From Candidatus Aminicenantota bacterium (lineage in GTDB: Bacteria > Acidobacteriota > Aminicenantia > Aminicenantales > Aminicenantaceae): a stretch of 11,340 bases of DNA. The notes beneath the pieces were generated by a model. The model made no database searches. It saw only the letters and a program-made list of their open reading frames with translations, and was not told the DNA's origin. Shown in pieces: positions 6,369 to 11,340 of the stretch; the stretch's first letter is position 1, and each line of letters opens with the position of its first letter. The DNA lies in the NCBI GenBank assembly GCA_030607635.1, contig JAUWJP010000027.1, forward strand, positions 1-11,340. Reading direction: 5' to 3'. The translations under genes were made by a program, and so were the position numbers.

Positions 6369-8228
6369 ATGTTAAAATTAAAAAATCAATTCATTTTTGC
6401 CCCTATTAAAACAGGTTATAGCGATGGAAGCGGTGTAATAACCGAAAGGCATCTTGCTTTTTATAAAAGAATGTCCCCATATTTAGGCGCGGTCATTCCT
6501 GAACCTTTTTATCTGGACAAAGGCTTGAGGGAACTGCCAACACAGATCGGGATTGATGATGATAATAAAATAGAAGGATTGAAAAAATTAGTGGATTTAA
6601 TTCACCGGTCGGGAACGAAAGCCATTGCCCATCTCAATCATCCGGGAAGAATGGCAAAGCCTCACATTCCGGGCAATTATTTTCTATCCTCAACAGATAA
6701 TCCCTGTGAAAACGGATGAGCGACGCAAAAAAGAATGAGCAGAGAAGACATGAGGAAAGCCGTTAATCTATTTGGAGAAGGGGCTGTGAGAGCTGAGAAG
6801 GCTGGTTTCGACATCATTGAGATACAATTCGGGCATGGTTATCTGATGGCCCAGTTTGTTTCGCCTTTTGTTAATGACAGATCCGATGAATTTGGAGGAA
6901 GTTTTGAAAACAGGATAAGGTTTCCTCTGGAAACTCTGCAAGCCGTCATGGATTCTGTGAATCTACCGATAATTGTCAGAATAAGTGGTGATGAAATGAT
7001 TCCTGAAGGCATAAAATTGCCAGAGATGATAGAACTCTCCAAACTTCTTGAGAAAAAAGGAGTTATCGCCATACATGTATCTGCTGGTACTGTATGCTCT
7101 ACTCCCCCCTGGTTCTTTCAGCATATGTTTGTTCCAAAAGGAAAGACCTGGGAAATGGCAAAGAAAATCAAAATAAAGGTAAATATTCCGACGATATTTG
7201 TTGGTCGGATAAATAGCCTTGAGGATATTGAAAAATTACAAAAAGAATATTCAGCAGATTATATAGCCGTGGGAAGAGCCTTAGTCGCAGATCCAGACTT
7301 TATTGGCAAATATTTTGCTGAGGTAAAAGGTCCCATAAGGCCTTGTTTGGCCTGTGTGGAAGGATGTTTGGGGGGTGTAAAATCAGGACAGGGACTCCAG
7401 TGTCTGGTAAACCCAGAAGTAGGAAGAGAAACGGAAGCTGTTGAGCCTGCACAACAACATAAAAACTATGCTGGGGTAGGGGGAGGACTAGCGGGAATGC
7501 AAGCGGCCATAACTCTGAAAAAAAGAGGATATGAAATTGACCTGTATGAGAAAAATACCTTGGGCGGACAGTTCAATTTAGCTCCCCTGACCCCCTATAA
7601 GAAATCAATGGCCAGGCTCGTCCCTTATTTTAAAGAAGAATTAGAATATAATAAGGTGAATATAATCTTTAAAGAAGCGACCGAATCAAACCTTATCTCC
7701 AAATATGATGGTGTCATCCTGGCCACTGGCTCTAAACCAGCTCTGCCGTCTATCCCCGGATTAAACAAGTTTCACTGGGCTGATATTTTACTGGAGGAGA
7801 ATTTGCCTGAAAATAAAAAAGTATTGATTGTGGGTGGAGGGCTAATTGGCGTTGATATCGCTACCGCTTTGATTCCCCGAGACAACAAAATAATAATTGT
7901 CAAGCGAACAACTGATTTTGGTGAAGATATGGAAATGATTGCCAAAAATCTTTCTCTCAAGATGATGAAAGAAAAAGGAACTGTTTTCAGTGACCATACC
8001 TATATCAAAAAGATTGAAGGAAGGACTGTGTATGCTGAAAGAAAGGGAAAGAATATCCGTTTTGATGATATAGATGTCATTGTGGTCTCTACCAGCATGA
8101 CCAGCTATAATCCCCTAGAGGAGGAGTTAAAGAAAAAGATGCCAGTTTACGTAGTTGGAGATGCAAAGAGAGTCGGGAATGCCCAGGATGCAATTAGGGA
8201 TGGCTATGAAACAGCAAAAGAATTATAG
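6369..8228 (+). pseudogene. NADH:flavin oxidoreductase / dienoyl-CoA reductase-like FMN-FeS-FAD enzyme, split by an in-frame TGA
   Basis: One 619-codon frame interrupted only by TGA at 6717-6719 (codon 117). The first part (FAPIKTGYSDGSGVITERHLAF..., GTKAIAHLNHPGR) is the start of an old-yellow-enzyme TIM barrel. The second continues it (FGHGYLMAQFVSPFVNDRSDEFGG; GRALVADPDF), then the [4Fe-4S] motif Cys326-x2-Cys329-x3-Cys333-x11-Cys345, a FAD-binding GVGGGLAGM (368-376), an NAD(P)-binding VGGGLIG (488-494) and a terminal VVGDAKRVGNAQDAI (595-609). Full length and domain order match 2,4-dienoyl-CoA reductase FadH-like enzymes, which reduce activated C=C bonds with NAD(P)H. AGGGGG lies before ATG 6369. 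After the TGA, ATG 6735 has no convincing ribosome site. The interruption sits between NPCENG and ATQKRM, in the barrel, where the family usually has a small residue (GGA to TGA would do it). Truncated products should be inactive; read-through is possible but unsupported. Confidence 0.82.
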
Positions 8229-8406
8229 CCAATTCAGCAGATCAGACTGTTCTTTTATTTGTTCCGGCTAGAAATGGAAGAAATACGAAAAGGGCTTATG
8301 CATATAAGAAATAAAAATTACCCTGAGAGCGCATTTTTGCGGAGTTTTAATAAAGAGCTTCAGGTAAACGTCTATGGATGCCTATATCTTTTAAGGAGGC
8401 AGTTCG
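8229..8406. other. Short intergenic region without a recognised gene
   Basis: 178 bp between the split oxidoreductase and the zinc-ribbon gene. I see no protein family fragment, no clear terminator and no convincing promoter, only a short CGCA/TGCG inverted repeat near 8331. It ends with a strong Shine-Dalgarno site (AAGGAGG at about 8393-8399) for the next gene. Confidence 0.4.
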
Positions 8407-8613
8407 ATGCCTATTTATGAATACAAATGCCGAAAATGCGGCATAAAATTTGAGTTACTCCAGAGTTTGGATGGTACCAATAAGGGTGTGACATGTCCGA
8501 AGTGTGGTGGTTCAGAACCTATTAAGCAGTTTTCCGTGTTTACGTCATTAGGTGAAGATAGTTCTGAATGCGAAAGCGGCGTCTGCCCCACCTGTAAAAT
8601 CCCTTCGGATTGA
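8407..8613 (+). CDS. FmdB-type zinc-ribbon protein
   Basis: A 68-residue protein of the FmdB/CxxC_CxxC_SSSS family: MPIYEYKCRKCG at the start is diagnostic, with zinc-binding Cys8-x2-Cys11 and Cys30-x2-Cys33 (CPKCGG), followed by the usual PIKQFSVF. The family is often called a putative regulatory protein; its exact role is unknown. The C-terminal part here is Ser/Glu-rich and adds CESGVCPTC (Cys55, Cys60, Cys63), a possible extra metal or redox site, common but variable in relatives. A strong AAGGAGG precedes the ATG. It stands at the head of the redox/Fe-S cluster of genes in the last 3 kb but is separated from the next one by 251 bp. Confidence 0.87.
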   Translation: MPIYEYKCRKCGIKFELLQSLDGTNKGVTCPKCGGSEPIKQFSVFTSLGEDSSECESGVCPTCKIPSD

Positions 8614-8749
8614 GAGCTGGCTTACCTTTTCCGGTACGATGCACCTCGTCCCCGAAGCCATTTATGACTTATAAAAATAAATTCACAATAAGTAAAAGGA
8701 AAACTGAGGTCCGGGTTGAAGAATGAATGGAGCGAGGATCATGGCGGCC

Positions 8750-8773
8750 GAGATGGAAATTAAACTCCATCTC
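8750..8773. repeat. Perfect 8-bp stem hairpin upstream of the thioredoxin-fold gene
   Basis: GAGATGGA (8750-8757) and TCCATCTC (8766-8773) are exact reverse complements around an 8-base loop. It is not followed by a T-tract, so it is not a classical terminator; it may be an mRNA structure or operator in the 251-bp gap. No gene is recognised in this gap. Confidence 0.35.
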
Positions 8774-8822
8774 ATTGAATAGCCTGCTCACTAAACCGGG
8801 AATGAACAGGAAGATTTGAAGA

Positions 8823-8836
8823 AATGGATATCCATT
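8823..8836. promoter_or_regulatory. 14-bp perfect palindrome, possible operator
   Basis: AATGGAT/ATCCATT (8823-8836) is a perfect palindrome ending 28 bp before the ATG at 8865 and upstream of its GGAGG. Position and symmetry suit a dimeric regulator site, but no known regulator consensus is recognised. Confidence 0.3.
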
Positions 8837-8864
8837 ATTAAAACATGAAAGGAGGAAATTAAGG

Positions 8865-9914
8865 ATGTTAATTGATCCCCAAACAAGAGAATTTTTAAAT
8901 AGAAAGTATAGTCAGGAATTGATAGAGGATGTGGATGTTAAGGTTTTCACACGGGGCATCATTATTAGTGGTGAAAATCCTGAGCATGCTCAATTTAGTA
9001 AAGAACTGGTAAAAGAGCTCTCTCAAATAAATAATAAAATAAAATCAGAATATTTAAGCTTTGGAAATGAAATTGCAAAAAAAATAGATCTGTCTTTCTC
9101 TCCAACCATTGTCATCGGCAAAAATGACGGCTTTTCCATACAATACTGGGGAGTGCCTGCTGGGCAGATAGCAAGTTCACTTATTGAAACTATATCACTT
9201 GTTTCTCAAAGAAAAAGCGGGCTAAATCATTCTTCAAGTGAAAAATTAAAAAGCATAGATAAAAATGTGCTGATTGAAACTTATTTCAGTTTAGACTCGC
9301 CTGCATCCAGTCAGGCTGTTCTTTTGAGCAACCGAATAGCCGTTGAACTACCAGGCAGAATTGTAAGCCGAGCAATAGAGGTAAAAGAGGCCATGAAGAT
9401 GGCAAAAATTTCTAACATACAAGCTTTGCCGTTCGTTTTAATGAATGAAAACAGTGAATCTTTAATATCTGGTCTTATATCGGAAGAAAAGCTGATCTAT
9501 CAACTTATCCTTAACGGTTCCTCAAACAAAGAGGCCGTTTTGGCTCAAATGGAAGAAGAGGAGAAGAAAAAGAAAATGCTTGTGGATAGTCCAGATTATC
9601 CTGTTGTTTTAACCACTTCTAATTTTGGTGAGGCAATAAAGAAATACCCTTTTCTGGTTGTTGATTGTTGGGCGGAATGGTGTGCTCCTTGTCTTATGGT
9701 TCATCCGATAATTGAAAATTTGGCTAAGAAATACAAAGGGAAAATAGCATTTGCAAAGTTGAACATAGACCAGAACAAAGAAATAGCCGAACGTTTTAGC
9801 ATCATGTCTATTCCCACCCTGCTTGTATTTAAAGAGGGCCAGAATGTCGACTCTATCATTGGTGCCATGCCACAGGATGCCCTGGAAGAAAAGATTGGAA
9901 AATATTTAGAATGA
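8865..9914 (+). CDS. Three-domain thioredoxin-fold protein: cysteine-less PDO-like tandem plus active thioredoxin (WCAPC)
   Basis: 349 residues. Residues 1-115 and about 130-220 resemble the two thioredoxin folds of PDO/glutaredoxin-like proteins (strand VKVFT at 25-29, YWGVPAG at 94-100 and a Glu/Ile-rich helix; then LIETYFSLDSPASSQAVLL), each with its cis-Pro (FSPT, Pro80; ALPF, Pro189). Neither retains a CxxC: the second-domain site that is usually CPYC reads Ser145-Pro-Ala-Ser148, and the first has none. A charged linker (MEEEEKKKK, 229-237) leads to a normal thioredoxin (245-349) with WCAPC (Cys273/Cys276) and SIPT cis-Pro317. So only the last domain can do dithiol exchange; the first two may bind a partner. 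There is no signal peptide, so it is cytoplasmic. AAAGGAGG precedes the ATG. It lies 61 bp before the MinD-type ATPase gene, and could reduce or deliver to it (inference). Confidence 0.85.
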   Translation: MLIDPQTREFLNRKYSQELIEDVDVKVFTRGIIISGENPEHAQFSKELVKELSQINNKIKSEYLSFGNEIAKKIDLSFSPTIVIGKNDGFSIQYWGVPAGQIASSLIETISLVSQRKSGLNHSSSEKLKSIDKNVLIETYFSLDSPASSQAVLLSNRIAVELPGRIVSRAIEVKEAMKMAKISNIQALPFVLMNENSESLISGLISEEKLIYQLILNGSSNKEAVLAQMEEEEKKKKMLVDSPDYPVVLTTSNFGEAIKKYPFLVVDCWAEWCAPCLMVHPIIENLAKKYKGKIAFAKLNIDQNKEIAERFSIMSIPTLLVFKEGQNVDSIIGAMPQDALEEKIGKYLE

Positions 9915-9975
9915 AAAGATTAGAAACATTCGAATCTGTAACTTCATTCGTAACGGAAGCAAAGAAAGGAGACCA

Positions 9976-11340
9976 ATGAACACAAAGATAGCAATTTCAA
10001 GCGGTAAAGGAGGAACTGGTAAAACATTTATTGCCACCAATATAGCAGTTATTCTTGCAGAAAAAGGAAAAAAGGTTCGGTATCTTGATTGTGACGTTGA
10101 AGAACCAAACGGCCATCTTTTTCTAAAGCCACAGATCGATGAGGAAGAGGATGTAACCCTTTTATCTCCGGTGGGAGTCGATGAGGAAAAATGCATTAGC
10201 TGTGGTGATTGTGCTGAGGTCTGTCATTACAATGCTATTGCGTTGGTAAAGGAGAACGTCTTGGTTTTTAAAGAGCTGTGTCATGTATGTGGAGCATGTC
10301 AAGTGGTTTGTCCTACAGATGCCGTTATTGAGGAAGATAGAAAAATAGGTGTTTTAAGGCACGGTAAAAGTGGCTCTATAGCCTTTCACTATGCACTTCT
10401 TGAAACTGCAGAAGGAGGGATGTCTCCCAGGTTAGTCAAAAAAGTAAGGGACCATATAGGAGAAGGAATCAATATCCTTGATTCTACTCCCGGAACAGCT
10501 TGAACTGTTGTCGAGACAGTCAAAGATGAGGATTTATGTGTTCTCGTGACTGATCCTACTCCAATCGGCATTAACGATTTAAAATTGGCTGTGGACATGT
10601 CCCGGGAAGTAGGCCAGGAACCTGTGATTATCGTGAATCGGGCTGAATACAGGAATGATGATTTAAAAGAGTATTTGCGGAGCGAAAAATTAGAAGTGGT
10701 GGGAGAGATCCCCGATGATCGAAAAGTAGCCGAGGTCTATTCTAGAGGGGACATCGTTGTGGAAAAGCTTCCCCAGTACAAGGAGCTTTTTGAAAAAATA
10801 GTTTATAGAATAATCAAAGCGAGCAAGGAGAAAAAAGTTGTTAGAAAAACGAAAAGGAAGAAAATTAATAGAGTAAAAAAGAAAATTGAAAAAGCTAAAC
10901 AGTACGGAGCCGCTGCAACAAAAAAACCTAAAGAACTTGTGGTCATAAGTGGGAAAGGAGGGACAGGCAAAACTTCTCTAGTTGCCTCTTTCGCTGCCTT
11001 GGCTAAGAAAACGGTCATTTCTGATTGTGATGTAGATGCAGCAGATTTGCATCTTATTTTAAATCCTCAAATTAAGGAAAGAGGGGATTTTAGCGGAGGC
11101 GTGGTTGCGGAGATAGAGCAGGAAAAGTGTACGGCATGCGGAAAGTGTAAAGAAAAATGTCGATTTTTGGCTATTAGAGAGGAAACTTCTCAAGATAAAA
11201 TCTATTTTTCTATTGACCATATAGCGTGTGAAGGCTGTGGAGTTTGTTATCTTGTATGTGAAGATAAAGCTGTGAAGATTGAAGATGCTGTAAACGGAGA
11301 ATGGTTTATTTCAGAGACAAGATATGGTCCCATGAGCCAT
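9976..11340 (+). CDS. Fused tandem MinD-type P-loop ATPase with inserted 2[4Fe-4S] ferredoxin domains; in-frame TGA at the conserved Cys (candidate selenocysteine); runs off the window
   Basis: 455 codons in one frame to the window edge, with only TGA 10501-10503 (codon 176). Unit 1 has deviant Walker A SGKGGTGKT (9-17), LDCDVEEPN (37-45), an inserted dicluster ferredoxin (Cys73/76/79/83; 102/105/108/112) and switch II LDSTPGTA-TGA-TVVE. Relatives read PPGTSCPV there, so TGA sits on the invariant Cys. The unit then finishes normally (VTDPTPIGINDLKLA, 191-205; INR-type VNRAEY, 220-225). A Lys-rich linker (about 280-318) joins unit 2: SGKGGTGKT (325-333), SDCDVDAADLH (349-359), ferredoxin Cys385/388/391/395 and 418/421/424/428, and the family's YGPMSH at the edge. 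Such ATPases usually occur as two adjacent genes and are linked to Fe-S cluster or metallocofactor handling. AAAGGAG precedes ATG 9976. No restart signal follows the TGA, so without read-through only a 175-residue fragment lacking switch II's end would be made. Confidence 0.85.
10517..10552 (+). promoter_or_regulatory. Candidate bacterial SECIS-like hairpin downstream of the TGA
   Basis: After TGA 10501-10503, CAGTCA (10517-10522) pairs with TGACTG (10547-10552), and GAGGAT (10528-10533) pairs with GTTCTC (10540-10545, two G-U pairs), leaving a 6-base apical loop TTATGT, 30 nt after the TGA. Bacterial SECIS elements lie within the reading frame with the apical loop at roughly 16-37 nt. The internal loop is asymmetric (5 versus 1) and the usual loop-entry G appears only if the terminal wobble pairs open. 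A competing hairpin (TTGA/TCAA and CTGT/ACAG, 10500-10523) overlaps it. Confidence 0.3.

Noticed and set aside
6717..6719. Selenocysteine at the TGA of the flavin oxidoreductase
   Set aside because: The surrounding family pattern does not suggest a Cys at this position and I find no hairpin just downstream; kept only as an unlikely alternative.
8723..8782. 19-codon frame (MNGARIMAAEME...) in the gap before the thioredoxin-fold gene
   Set aside because: No clear ribosome site, very short, and part of it is explained by the inverted repeat at 8750-8773.
1822..10503. Genome-wide reassignment of TGA (to Gly or Trp)
   Set aside because: TGA ends the TPR lipoprotein (1822-1824), the zinc ribbon (8611-8613) and the thioredoxin-fold gene (9912-9914) at natural protein ends, so it works as a stop in this genome.
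1..11340. tRNA or rRNA genes, CRISPR arrays, complete insertion sequences
   Set aside because: None seen: no regularly spaced direct repeats, no transposase or integrase coding, and no cloverleaf-like tRNA sequence was noticed on either strand by eye.

Overview
The window looks like a piece of a Gram-negative, probably anaerobic bacterium. Evidence for this is a Sec-type lipoprotein with a lipobox, a secreted transglutaminase-like protein, two bacterial-type ferredoxin systems, an iron-sulfur scaffold, a flavin/Fe-S reductase of the 2,4-dienoyl-CoA reductase type and MinD ATPases carrying inserted ferredoxin domains. Most of it is AT-rich, except the first gene, which is near 50% GC in the lines I counted. 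The lineage cannot be fixed from the sequence; an Acidobacteriota/Aminicenantes-like or Desulfobacterota-like anaerobe would fit, but that is a guess.

Layout. 60-698 is a secreted hypothetical protein with an internal duplication. 743-901 (minus) is a decayed fragment of a C45/Ntn-type acyltransferase. 930-3287 is a two-gene unit behind a consensus promoter: a TPR lipoprotein, then a transglutaminase-fold protein with an intact Cys-His-Asp triad. 3288-3793 is mainly non-coding but holds a possible 35-residue minus-strand small gene and a promoter overlapped by a Fur-type operator. 3794-5349 is an iron/Fe-S module: a Fur-family regulator (PerR-like in one metal-ligand position), an IscU/NifU-type scaffold and a 2[4Fe-4S] ferredoxin with an odd basic tail.

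5350-8228 is a stretch of damaged genes. A perfect 22-bp palindrome abuts a methyltransferase that has lost its SAM-binding half. Next comes a DUF1684 gene cut by an in-frame TAG inside its conserved C-terminal motif. It is followed by a 619-codon flavin/Fe-S/FAD oxidoreductase split by a single in-frame TGA.

8407-11340 is a redox/Fe-S module: an FmdB-type zinc ribbon, a three-domain thioredoxin-fold protein whose first two folds have lost their cysteines while the third keeps WCAPC, and a gene encoding two MinD/ferredoxin ATPase units fused head to tail. The first unit of that gene has an in-frame TGA exactly where the family has its conserved Cys in the switch II motif (PGTSCPV becomes PGTA-TGA-TV), and the frame then stays open with intact motifs for 279 codons to the window end. 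This is the most interesting signal: either a selenocysteine-containing MinD-type ATPase, or the third of three single-base nonsense lesions in this region. All three lesions can be explained by G:C to T:A changes.
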